From positions 1,364,001 to 1,428,000 of the forward strand of contig CAWBUW010000012.1 of the NCBI GenBank assembly GCA_963792075.1: a stretch of DNA of 64,000 nt, given 5' to 3'. Made by a program: the position numbers and the translations under genes. Position 1 is the stretch's first letter; each line of letters opens with the position of its first letter. Below, one piece after another: positions 26,914-34,228 of this stretch. The DNA comes from CAWBUW01 sp963792075. Lineage in GTDB: Bacteria; Chloroflexota; Anaerolineae; Anaerolineales; UBA4823. Below the pieces are notes generated by a model. It had not been told where the DNA came from and did no database searches. It was given only the letters and a program-made list of their open reading frames with translations.

Positions 26914-27294
26914 TTACTGTTTGGTAAGATTGTAGATAATGACTGCTGCGATGGGGATGAGCACCATAGCCGCGCCTAACGCGGGCAGGTAGCGAAAGAT
27001 CGCCGCCTCTGCGACGTAAATGCTCACCTGGCAGAACAAACCAGCCAGGGTGATAGGCTTTCCCCAACGCTGGCGGGTGAGCAGCCCGGTGCAGCCGGTG
27101 AGCAGGACGACTCCGGCTGCAAAGTTTACCAGCGCCTTTGCCTGGAATGCGCCGTCGCTGGCCCAGGGTGGGATGTCAAGGTGCAGAACGCGTAAGCCCG
27201 CAATGTTTCCCCACAGAAGAACAGTGGGAATATAAACCAGGCTGATGGCCAGCAGATAGAGAACGATCCATCGATGTACGGTGCGTTTTTTCAC
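26914..27294 (-). CDS. Four-helix membrane protein, function unknown
   Basis: 126 residues with four hydrophobic segments at about 8-28, 50-70, 78-98 and 101-121. The segments include VLYLLAISLVYIPTVLLWG and LGAAMVLIPIAAVIIYNL. Short charged termini (MKKRTVHR, LTKQ) suggest both ends are cytoplasmic. Its start overlaps the stop of the MerR gene by 4 bp, and the epimerase gene begins 14 bp after its own stop, so it belongs to the operon. No family was recognised; small DoxX-like or DUF-type membrane proteins have a similar layout. Confidence 0.65.
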   Translation of the reverse strand: MKKRTVHRWIVLYLLAISLVYIPTVLLWGNIAGLRVLHLDIPPWASDGAFQAKALVNFAAGVVLLTGCTGLLTRQRWGKPITLAGLFCQVSIYVAEAAIFRYLPALGAAMVLIPIAAVIIYNLTKQ

Positions 27295-27989
27295 TTGCGC
27301 TTAAGCAGCATCATGTTCTGGCGGTAGAGCTTTGCCCGCAGCAGAGCATGAACCAGGTCGGCCGTTTCCTTGAGTTGTTGTATACGCTCGATGGCGGGTT
27401 GCCCTTCGCCTGCCAGTTTTTGGAACAAGATGAACTCTTCCTGTACCAATACCCGCATGGCTGCCCCCAAAGGAGAAAAATCCTCCAGGTGCGCGTTCAG
27501 TTTCAACTCCCGCGCGACCAGCTCTGCCATTTTCAAATCATCCTCATCGTAATAGCGCCGGCCATTACCGTTGGCATGGGAGAAAAGCAAGCCTATCTCC
27601 TCCAGACGGGCGATTCCGGTGGCCGGGAGGCCAGTACGCTCCGCCAGTTGCTCGCGGCTGAGGGGCTTGAAGTTGGGGTCGTAGCTGAGGGGGGCGTACA
27701 ATGATTTCAGGAAGGCCATTTCCGCTGCGGTGTCTTTGGCCTGCTCCAGCTTGCCCAGCATGTGGCGGATGGTTTCCAGAGGGTAATAACGCTGGGATTG
27801 GAAGCGTTTGATCAGGCGGATGCGGGCAATGTCTTCGTCGCTGTAGAGCCGGTGTCCGCCGGGCGTGCGCTCGGGTTGGAGCAGCCCTTCTTTTTCCAGG
27901 AATCGCAAGCTGCTGAGGGTGAGATCGGGGAATTCGGTTTGCAATTGCGCAAGAGTCTCGCTGATGGTGTAGTATTTTATGTCTGTCAT
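27291..27989 (-). CDS. MerR-family transcriptional regulator
   Basis: 232 residues from the ATG at 27989 (AGGGAGC upstream); the longer frame to 28052 starts inside the promoter and is rejected. The DNA-binding domain occupies residues 1-75: YYTISETLAQLQ and LRFLEKEGLLQPERTPGGHR, then LYSDEDIARIRLI. The ~140-residue C-terminus resembles MerR-type effector halves with a second helical segment (LAERTGLPATGIARLEEIG) that looks like a degenerate extra MerR helix-turn-helix. No metal-binding cysteine pattern is present, so a small organic effector is likelier. It heads the SDR/epimerase operon. Confidence 0.88.
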   Translation of the reverse strand: MTDIKYYTISETLAQLQTEFPDLTLSSLRFLEKEGLLQPERTPGGHRLYSDEDIARIRLIKRFQSQRYYPLETIRHMLGKLEQAKDTAAEMAFLKSLYAPLSYDPNFKPLSREQLAERTGLPATGIARLEEIGLLFSHANGNGRRYYDEDDLKMAELVARELKLNAHLEDFSPLGAAMRVLVQEEFILFQKLAGEGQPAIERIQQLKETADLVHALLRAKLYRQNMMLLKRK

Positions 27990-28004
27990 AGTGCTCCCTA
28001 ACCT

Positions 28005-28052
28005 AAACTTGTACTTTAAGTTTATTTTATCCAAAACTAAACTTGTTGTCAA
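28005..28052 (-). promoter_or_regulatory. Promoter and operator of the MerR/SDR operon
   Basis: On the minus strand, TTGACA (28047-28052) and TAAAAT (28024-28029) are separated by 17 bp. Directly downstream, AAACTT and AAGTTT form an inverted repeat with 7-bp spacing (28005-28023). Further AAACTT/AAGTTT copies lie in the spacer and beyond the -35. These repeats are candidate MerR sites. Confidence 0.65.
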
Positions 28053-28082
28053 GGTTTAGTTTTGGAAACACACAGATATTAC

Positions 28083-28149
28083 TTGACTTGCGCCTGAGAT
28101 TATGCTACTATCGGTTCATCTAGTAAAACCCAATATCACTTGGTAAAAC
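28083..28149 (+). promoter_or_regulatory. Promoter and direct-repeat operator of the IclR gene
   Basis: TTGACT (28083-28088) and TACTAT (28106-28111) are separated by 17 bp. Downstream, TAGTAAAAC (28121-28129) and TGGTAAAAC (28141-28149) are direct repeats exactly 20 bp, about two helical turns, apart. They lie between the promoter and the start at 28169, fitting autoregulation by IclR. Confidence 0.55.
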
Positions 28150-28168
28150 TTGTTCCCCTTGACAGCCT

Positions 28169-28939
28169 ATGCCAACATCCCGTTACAAGATTGAAGCCCT
28201 CGCACGCGGTTTGGAAATCCTTTCGCTTTTTACGACCGAGAGGCCGTCCCTGAATCTGACCGAGATTGTCACAGCTACTCAGCTCAATAAAAGTACGGTT
28301 TTTCGGCTGGCAGCTACCCTGGAAATGCTGGGGTATCTTGAACGCATTCCCATAACTCGCTGCTACCGCCCAGGCTTGAAGGTGCTACACCTCGGGTTTG
28401 CAGCGCTCAACAGCCTGGAAATTTCTCAAATTGCCCAGCCTTATCTCACCTCCTTGTCCAATGAAACTGGTGAAACGACAAACATGACCATTCGCGATGG
28501 CGCGGAAATTATTTATATTGTGCGAATCCCATCCCGCCACATTATCAGCGTCAATGTCCAACGGGGCACTCGACTTCCGGCTTACTGCACCGCGACGGGA
28601 AAGGCTCTCCTCAGTGACCTCTCCCGGCAAGAACTCTTTGACCTTTTGGGCGAAGGCCCGTACCTCAAGCAGGGGCCGAACACGATTACCTGTTTGGATG
28701 CTTTGATATCTGAACTGGAGAGGGTGCGGCAGCAGGGATTTGCCATCAATGATGAGGAATTGGCAGCCGGCTTGCGTTCTGTGGCTGCACCGATAAGAGG
28801 TCCAGATAAAGAAGTCATTGCGGCCATCAATATCTCTGTTGCCGGCTCTCGCATGTCCCGCCAGGAATTGGAGTCCCGCCTGGCGTTGAAAATAATGGAC
28901 ACCGCTCGCCAGATTTCATTTGCATTAGGCGCAAAGTGA
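28169..28939 (+). CDS. IclR-family transcriptional regulator
   Basis: 256 residues. The N-terminal winged helix-turn-helix is at about residues 5-70, with LNKSTVFRLAATLEMLGYLER as its recognition helix and wing. The C-terminal IclR effector domain (about 80-250) contains RIPSRHIISVNVQRGTRLPA, TATGKALLSDL and FAINDEELAAGLRSVAAPI. IclR proteins sense small organic acids or aromatic compounds and control adjacent uptake and catabolic genes. The liv-type transporter operon and amidohydrolase follow on the same strand, starting 139 bp downstream beyond a strong hairpin, and are the likely target. Confidence 0.9.
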   Translation: MPTSRYKIEALARGLEILSLFTTERPSLNLTEIVTATQLNKSTVFRLAATLEMLGYLERIPITRCYRPGLKVLHLGFAALNSLEISQIAQPYLTSLSNETGETTNMTIRDGAEIIYIVRIPSRHIISVNVQRGTRLPAYCTATGKALLSDLSRQELFDLLGEGPYLKQGPNTITCLDALISELERVRQQGFAINDEELAAGLRSVAAPIRGPDKEVIAAINISVAGSRMSRQELESRLALKIMDTARQISFALGAK

Positions 28940-28986
28940 AAGGATGGTGGATATAAGAGTAATTTCGTAAATACTTAAAAATGGAA

Positions 28987-29039
28987 GGGGTGTGGGGTGT
29001 TTTGGACGGGCGAAGCCCGTCCAAAACACCCCACACCCC
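28987..29039. terminator. Perfect 25-bp stem hairpin between the IclR gene and the liv operon
   Basis: GGGGTGTGGGGTGTTTTGGACGGGC (28987-29011, reported here by its ends only for pairing) pairs perfectly with 29015-29039 around a GAA loop. There is no T-run downstream. It probably insulates the liv transcript from IclR read-through, or is an RNA-stabilising or mobile palindrome. It shares the TTTTGGAC/GTCCAAAA core with the element at 21432. Confidence 0.6.
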
Positions 29040-29078
29040 ATAATTTAAGATAGCTAAGGAGACCAAAGGAGAAGAACG

Positions 29079-30446
29079 ATGAAACACAAAATGTTGAGCA
29101 TTTTTTCAGCGCTGCTGATCACCATGATGCTGGTAACCGCATGCCAGCCGCAGAAGGTCATCGAAACCGTCATTGTGACCCAGGAAGTCGAAAAACAGGT
29201 CATCGTGACCCAAGAAGTCGAAAAACAGGTGGTGATTACTCCCACGCCAGCGCCACAAGCTGAGGCCAACACCATCCGCATTGGCGGTATTGGGCCGCTT
29301 TCCGCCCCCGGCGATGTGGTTGGCGGCATTGCCATGCAATACGCCATGAACCTCGCAGTGCAGGATATCAACGCGCAAGGGGGCGTGCTGGGTAAACAGG
29401 TAGAGTTAGTTTTTGCCGACACGGAAGGATTGCCGGAACGCGGCACGGCTGTCGCCGAACGGTTGATCAACGATGATAAGGTCGTTGCTATTGCCGGTGA
29501 GTACCATAGCGCTGTGGGCCTGGCTGTGCTCGAGGTGGCACACAAGTATGGTGTTCCTGTGGTTTTCGCAGAAACCTGGTCTGACAAGATCACCGAGACC
29601 GGATACCCGGAGGTCTTCCGCATCGCCCCTGCCTCGACAATGAACAGCCGCGCTTCGGCCGATTGGATGAAAGCAGTGGGGGCCAAGAACGTGGTGATCA
29701 TTGCTGAGAACACCGACTACGGCACCGGCCAGGTCGCGTCGGATAAAAAGTTTTTTGAAGAACTTGGCATTACAGTTCTCGATTCCATCTTCGTGGAACT
29801 GAATACTCAAGATTTTCAACCAATCCTCGCCCGCATCCAGGCCATGGATCCCGCGCCGGACGTCGTCCGCGTGGCTGTAACGGGTCAGGCCAGTTACAAC
29901 CTGGAGCAACAGATGGTGGACCTGGGCATCGCTCCCTCAGAAAAGACGATCGGCAACTTCAGCTCGGATGCCATTGCACCTGAGTTCTGGCAGAGTGTGC
30001 CCAACGGGAACTATTCCACGTTCTCATATATTGGCTTGCCGCCCAGCCTGTACAACGACACTACGAAACATGTAGCCGAGGAGTACAACAAGGTATTCAA
30101 AACCGAACCGGCGAGCTACGTGCTGGAGGCCTATGATTCGGTCTGGATTGTGGCCGACGCCATCAAGCGAGCAGGCACGACAGAATCTAAAGCTCTCATC
30201 ACCGCGATCGAGGAGACGGATACCGTCCTATCCCAGGGCCGTTACTGGTTCAAGTACACCAGCAAGAACCCTCTACCGACTGACGGCAGCGTGGCGGCCT
30301 ATATGTGGCACCAGTGGCCTGATCCAGCCATTCTGATGATGCAGTACTTCGAGCCTAACCAGGACTGGAAAGATGCGGCTGTAATCTGGCCGCCGGCCTA
30401 CCAGACGCATGGCACGTCGTATATCCCCTTTGGGACGACACCATAA
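29079..30446 (+). CDS. Branched-chain amino acid-type ABC transporter substrate-binding lipoprotein
   Basis: 455 residues. A lipoprotein signal peptide ends in the lipobox LVTAC (Cys22). A linker then repeats the motif EVEKQVIVTQ twice before a PTPAP spacer, a style common in Chloroflexota surface proteins. The mature part is a periplasmic-binding type I fold, starting RIGGIGPLSAPGD and containing AEYH/GEYHSAVGL and YDSVWIVADAIKRAG, as in LivK/AmiC relatives. It captures an amino acid, amide or short organic acid at the cell surface for the LivHMGF importer encoded next. AAAGGAG lies 8 bp upstream of the start. Confidence 0.88.
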   Translation: MKHKMLSIFSALLITMMLVTACQPQKVIETVIVTQEVEKQVIVTQEVEKQVVITPTPAPQAEANTIRIGGIGPLSAPGDVVGGIAMQYAMNLAVQDINAQGGVLGKQVELVFADTEGLPERGTAVAERLINDDKVVAIAGEYHSAVGLAVLEVAHKYGVPVVFAETWSDKITETGYPEVFRIAPASTMNSRASADWMKAVGAKNVVIIAENTDYGTGQVASDKKFFEELGITVLDSIFVELNTQDFQPILARIQAMDPAPDVVRVAVTGQASYNLEQQMVDLGIAPSEKTIGNFSSDAIAPEFWQSVPNGNYSTFSYIGLPPSLYNDTTKHVAEEYNKVFKTEPASYVLEAYDSVWIVADAIKRAGTTESKALITAIEETDTVLSQGRYWFKYTSKNPLPTDGSVAAYMWHQWPDPAILMMQYFEPNQDWKDAAVIWPPAYQTHGTSYIPFGTTP

Positions 30447-30462
30447 AACCTGGTGTGTAGTT

Positions 30463-30507
30463 TATGAGGCGTGAGGCGCATTACGATGCTTCACGCCTCA
30501 TATTTTA
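30463..30507 (+). terminator. Stem-loop after the substrate-binding protein gene
   Basis: TGAGGCGTGA (30465-30474) pairs perfectly with TCACGCCTCA (30491-30500), extended by two A-T pairs, and TATTTT follows. It lies between the binding-protein gene and livH, so it likely attenuates transcription and gives more binding protein than permease. Confidence 0.65.
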
Positions 30508-30541
30508 CAATCGGATAGATCCTCCTCATAAGGACTGTAGC

Positions 30542-31732
30542 ATGAATATCCATCCAATCGTCTTTATCTGGCTGTTGTGCGCCGGGCCAGCCTGGGCCGC
30601 GCTTGGCGCCTGGAGCCTGCCTCGCCTCTATCGTCGTAAAGGGCTGGAAGACGCCCCGGCCCGATTGATCGGCGGCATGGCAGGTCTCACGTTTGGGCCC
30701 CTCTTGCTTGCTCCACTGTGGCGCTTTACTCCTGATCTACGACATTGGTATTGGAGCGGTGGCATAGGCATGTTCGGCGCGGTTGAATTATACGGCCTGT
30801 TCGCTGTCCTGTATCCCACGAACCTGTGCGTTACGAATGCCGGCTACGTATCTGACCAGGTCGCCAATGGCCTGATCATCGGATTCATCTATGCTTTGAT
30901 TGCCATTGGCCTGACTTTGATCTATTCTGTTCAGGGTATTGTATCTTTCGCTCATGGGCAGTTCTACATGCTGGGAGGTTATGTTTCTTACTACTTCCTG
31001 CAACTTTTCACCCATGTCAACCCTATTGTAGGCATTCCCATAGCCGGGTTGGCAACCATGCTGATCGGCTTTGCCTTCGAGCGCCTGTTCCTGCGTCCCA
31101 TGCACCTGGGACGAATCGAGCGGGCGGGTGAGTACGCCATCCTGATTACCTTTGGCTTCGGCTTCTTCTTAGAATATACGGTACTGGCTGCTGTTGGCCC
31201 GTTTTCCCAGAAAGCGCCCGCCTTCACCCAGGCGCGTGTTTTGACTCTCGGACCCTTGACGCTGCTTCCCAACCGGTTAGTGGCAGGCGCCATCGGTATC
31301 CTGTTGACATGTCTCCTTCTGTACCTGCTCAACCGTACCTGGTTGGGCAAAGCGCTGCGAGCAGTCAGTATGGATAAGCAAGCCGCAGCCGTGGTTGGGA
31401 TTAATCCTCTCACGATGAACACTTTGTCCTTTGGCATCGGTACAATGCTGGCCGGGATGGCAGGCGCGACCTTGATCCCTGTCTTTACCTGGGTACCCTG
31501 GGTGGGTGGGCCTTCGGCGGTGCGTTCCTTCGTCATCATTGTCCTGGGAGGCATGGGTTCTGTGCCTGGAGCGTTCCTGGGCGGACTGATCATTGGCCTG
31601 GTCGAAGCGATCGGCGCGGGATGCTATCCGGACCCAAGTAAAGGCGCCGCCTATAAAACAGCTTTTGGATTGATCATTTTCGCCGTGATGCTACTCCTGC
31701 GGCCGAATGGGTTGTTTGGGAGGGAAACATGA
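30542..31732 (+). CDS. Branched-chain amino acid-type ABC transporter permease (LivH family) with N-terminal extension
   Basis: 396 residues from the ATG at 30542 (AAGGA upstream); the frame before it runs through the terminator hairpin and is rejected. Residues ~105-396 are a standard LivH permease with eight or more helices, beginning NGLIIGFIYALIAIGLTLIY and containing GIVSFAHGQFYMLGGYV. The first ~100 residues add about three extra helices (IWLLCAGPAWAALGAW and others) not found in typical 290-310-residue LivH. Its stop overlaps the next start in ATGA. The role is membrane translocation with LivM. Confidence 0.85.
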   Translation: MNIHPIVFIWLLCAGPAWAALGAWSLPRLYRRKGLEDAPARLIGGMAGLTFGPLLLAPLWRFTPDLRHWYWSGGIGMFGAVELYGLFAVLYPTNLCVTNAGYVSDQVANGLIIGFIYALIAIGLTLIYSVQGIVSFAHGQFYMLGGYVSYYFLQLFTHVNPIVGIPIAGLATMLIGFAFERLFLRPMHLGRIERAGEYAILITFGFGFFLEYTVLAAVGPFSQKAPAFTQARVLTLGPLTLLPNRLVAGAIGILLTCLLLYLLNRTWLGKALRAVSMDKQAAAVVGINPLTMNTLSFGIGTMLAGMAGATLIPVFTWVPWVGGPSAVRSFVIIVLGGMGSVPGAFLGGLIIGLVEAIGAGCYPDPSKGAAYKTAFGLIIFAVMLLLRPNGLFGRET

Positions 31733-32745
31733 TGTCCCACGCACCCGGTCGTTGGGCAGCAACTGGTGTGTTGGTTGCAGGATTGGTCCTGGCTCCGCTT
31801 TACTTGGACCAATACCCATATCAAATGGCTGTCGTCACTGGAGCCTTCTTCTACGCCATCCTGGCTTCCAGTTGGTCGCTGCTGGCTGGAACAGCCGGCC
31901 AGTTCTCTTTCGCCCATATGGCATTGGTGGCTATTGGGGCTTATACCAGTGGGCTGCTTGGTCGCGACCTGGGAACAAGCCCACTGACAGGGATCCTGTT
32001 CGGCACGCTGCTGGCAGGGAGCGTCGGCCTGATCATCGGGCTGCTGTGCTTGCGCCTGCGCGGGGCCTACCTGGCGTTGTTCACGATCGCCTTCTCGGAA
32101 ATCCTGCGCATTGCCCTGCTCACCGAATTCCAATATACGGAAGGCAGCAATGGGCTGAAACTGGCGCCATTGTATGCAGGCATTACCGCCCGCGCCGAGT
32201 ATTACATCACGCTGGCTCTCTTGTTGGGCTCTCTGGCGTTCATGTACCTGCTGACCAACTCACGTTTCGGCCTGTTTATCCGCGCCATGCGCGAGGACGA
32301 AGACGCAGCGGCGGCGATGGGGGTGGACGTGGTTCGCTACAAGGTCTTGATTTTTGTGATCACCAGTATGATCGTTGGGCTGGCCGGTGGAGTGTTCTAT
32401 CATCAAGTGAGCATTATCACACCCAATACAATGGAACTTTTGCAAATGTCGCTGATTGTCGCCATGGCGGTTATCGGAGGCATGGAGAGTCTGTTTGGGG
32501 CCGCTGTCGGCGCCATCGTCAGCCGCATCGCTTTGGAGCTGCTGCGCGAGATCAATATCCTGGGTTTCCACATGGAACTCGGCGCCTGGCGCTATGCGGC
32601 CTTCGGCCTGGTGCTGGTCTTCACTTTGCGCTTCGCCCAGAATGGCCTGCTTTATCCCATTGTTGAACGGCTGTTTCTGCGGCAAGCGCGCCAGGTGACG
32701 GTTGCCAGGCGGATGGACAAGGGAGGACAAGATGATGCAGCTTGA
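31729..32745 (+). CDS. Branched-chain amino acid-type ABC transporter permease (LivM family)
   Basis: 338 residues, about nine transmembrane segments. The LivM pattern is seen in ILASSWSLLAGTAGQFSFAH near residue 45, FIRAMREDEDAAAAMGVDV near 185 (the coupling helix that contacts the ATPase), and the later GGVFYHQVSIITP. ATG at 31729 overlaps the livH stop by 4 bp; a second ATG follows at once at 31732. It pairs with LivH to form the transmembrane channel of the importer. Its last 14 bp overlap the livG start. Confidence 0.88.
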   Translation: MMSHAPGRWAATGVLVAGLVLAPLYLDQYPYQMAVVTGAFFYAILASSWSLLAGTAGQFSFAHMALVAIGAYTSGLLGRDLGTSPLTGILFGTLLAGSVGLIIGLLCLRLRGAYLALFTIAFSEILRIALLTEFQYTEGSNGLKLAPLYAGITARAEYYITLALLLGSLAFMYLLTNSRFGLFIRAMREDEDAAAAMGVDVVRYKVLIFVITSMIVGLAGGVFYHQVSIITPNTMELLQMSLIVAMAVIGGMESLFGAAVGAIVSRIALELLREINILGFHMELGAWRYAAFGLVLVFTLRFAQNGLLYPIVERLFLRQARQVTVARRMDKGGQDDAA

Positions 32746-33502
32746 GGTGCGGCAGGTTTACAAAAGTTTCGGCGGCATGAATGCCCTGAATGGAGTGACC
32801 TTCAGCGTGCACGGCAACGAGTTAATTGGATTGATCGGTCCCAACGGGGCCGGCAAGACAACGTTGACCAACGTGCTGGATGGTATCCATAAGCCCAGCC
32901 GCGGCCAGGTGTGGTTTGGCGGCCAGCGGATTGATGGCCTGCCCCCCTACGTCATCGCCCGGCGCGGCATCGGCCGCACTTTCCAGGTTACACGCGCCTT
33001 TCGGCGCATGACCGTGCTGGAGAACATGCTGGTGCCAGCCATGGCCTTGCACCCGACGGCGCGCCAGCGCGATTTCTACCCGCGGGCAATGGAAGTGTTG
33101 ACTTTCCTGACCATCGAGCACCTGGCGAATGAATACGCGCGCAGCCTGTCGGGCGGGCAGCAGAAATTGCTCGAGCTGGGCCGTGTTCTGATGCTTGATC
33201 CCCAATTGATCATCCTCGACGAGCCTTTTGCCGGCGTTCATCCCAAGCTACGCGAAACGATCTGCCAATTTATCACCACCGTTCACGAACAAGGCAAAAC
33301 CTTTATTATCATCAGCCACGAAATGGAAACGATCTTTTCACTAAGCCAGCGCCTGTTGGTACTCCACTTTGGCCAATTGATCGCCGATGGTCCGCCAGAG
33401 CAGGTGCGGGAGGATCCGGTAGTGATCGAGGCATATTTGGGCCGGGAAGAAGAAGCGACAAGTTCAGCCAGCGAGGAGCAAGACGATGAGCGCCCAGCCT
33501 GA
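32732..33502 (+). CDS. Branched-chain amino acid-type ABC transporter ATP-binding protein (LivG family)
   Basis: 256 residues from the ATG at 32732, chosen because GGGAGGACAAG precedes it. Walker A GPNGAGKTT is near residue 37-45, the Q-loop region TFQVTRAFRRMTVLENM, the ABC signature LSGGQQKLLELGR near 139, Walker B LIILDEPFAGVHP near 160, and the switch His in IISHEME. The segment between Q-loop and signature is slightly shorter than in E. coli LivG. It overlaps livM by 14 bp and livF by 17 bp, so all are translated as one unit. Confidence 0.88.
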   Translation: MMQLEVRQVYKSFGGMNALNGVTFSVHGNELIGLIGPNGAGKTTLTNVLDGIHKPSRGQVWFGGQRIDGLPPYVIARRGIGRTFQVTRAFRRMTVLENMLVPAMALHPTARQRDFYPRAMEVLTFLTIEHLANEYARSLSGGQQKLLELGRVLMLDPQLIILDEPFAGVHPKLRETICQFITTVHEQGKTFIIISHEMETIFSLSQRLLVLHFGQLIADGPPEQVREDPVVIEAYLGREEEATSSASEEQDDERPA

Positions 33503-34227
33503 TCACAACCAAACGCCTCCAGCCATGCTTGAAGTGCGCGAAATGTATGTTGGCTATTACAAGGATCTGCACATTCTCCAGGGCGTCAACCTGATCGCCC
33601 GCCAGGCTAAAATCACCGCAGTGCTCGGCGCGAATGGTGTGGGTAAGTCCACGCTGCTCAGAGCGATATACGGTTTCCTGCCCCCGGCCTCGGGCGAGGT
33701 GCTGCTAGATGGAAAGAGTTCTGAACGGTATCCCGACCCACCAACGTATCTGCATGGGCCTGTCGTACGTTACGCAGCAGCCCAGCGTCTTTGCCTGGAT
33801 GAGTGTGGAGGAGAACCTGGAACTTGGGGCATGGACTTTCCGCGCGGATAAAGCCCGTATACGACGGAAAATCGAAGAGAACTTCGAGCGGTTCCCGGTG
33901 CTGAAGGAGCGCCGGAAATCCCGGGCCGGCTCCCTGTCTGGCGGGCAGCAGCGTATGGTAGAGCTGGGCCGCACCCTGATGACTGAACCCAAGGTGATTC
34001 TGGTCGATGAACCGACCGCCGGGTTGGCCAAGATGCTGACAGATGAGGTGTATCGCATGTTGGCCGCTCTGCGAGACAACGAAGGGATAACCATTATCCT
34101 GGTGGATCAGGAGATCCGCCAGGCATTGAAGATCGCTGACTATGTATATGTGCTGGAATTGGGGCGCAATAAGTTTGAAGGGCCGGCCGAAGAATTCACC
34201 GATCTTGAGAAAGCGTTTTGGGTGTGA
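33486..34227 (+). pseudogene. Branched-chain amino acid-type ABC transporter ATP-binding protein (LivF family), single frameshift
   Basis: The reading frame from 33486 gives YKDLHILQGVNLIARQ and Walker A GANGVGKST, then breaks at about 33710-33718 (GATGGAAAGAGTTC). The family sequence resumes in another frame as RVLNGIPTHQRICMGLSYV. It continues through LSGGQQRMVELGR, Walker B VILVDEPTAGLA and ILVDQEIRQALKIADYVY to the TGA at 34227. One missing base in the A-run would restore a ~246-residue protein. All other operon genes are intact, so this may be a sequencing indel rather than a dead gene; otherwise LivG would have to act alone. Confidence 0.8.
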
Positions 34228-34228
34228 C

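Noticed and set aside
29150..29240. Short direct repeats as a possible CRISPR-like array
   Set aside because: They encode the repeated EVEKQVIVTQ spacer of a lipoprotein and there are only two copies.
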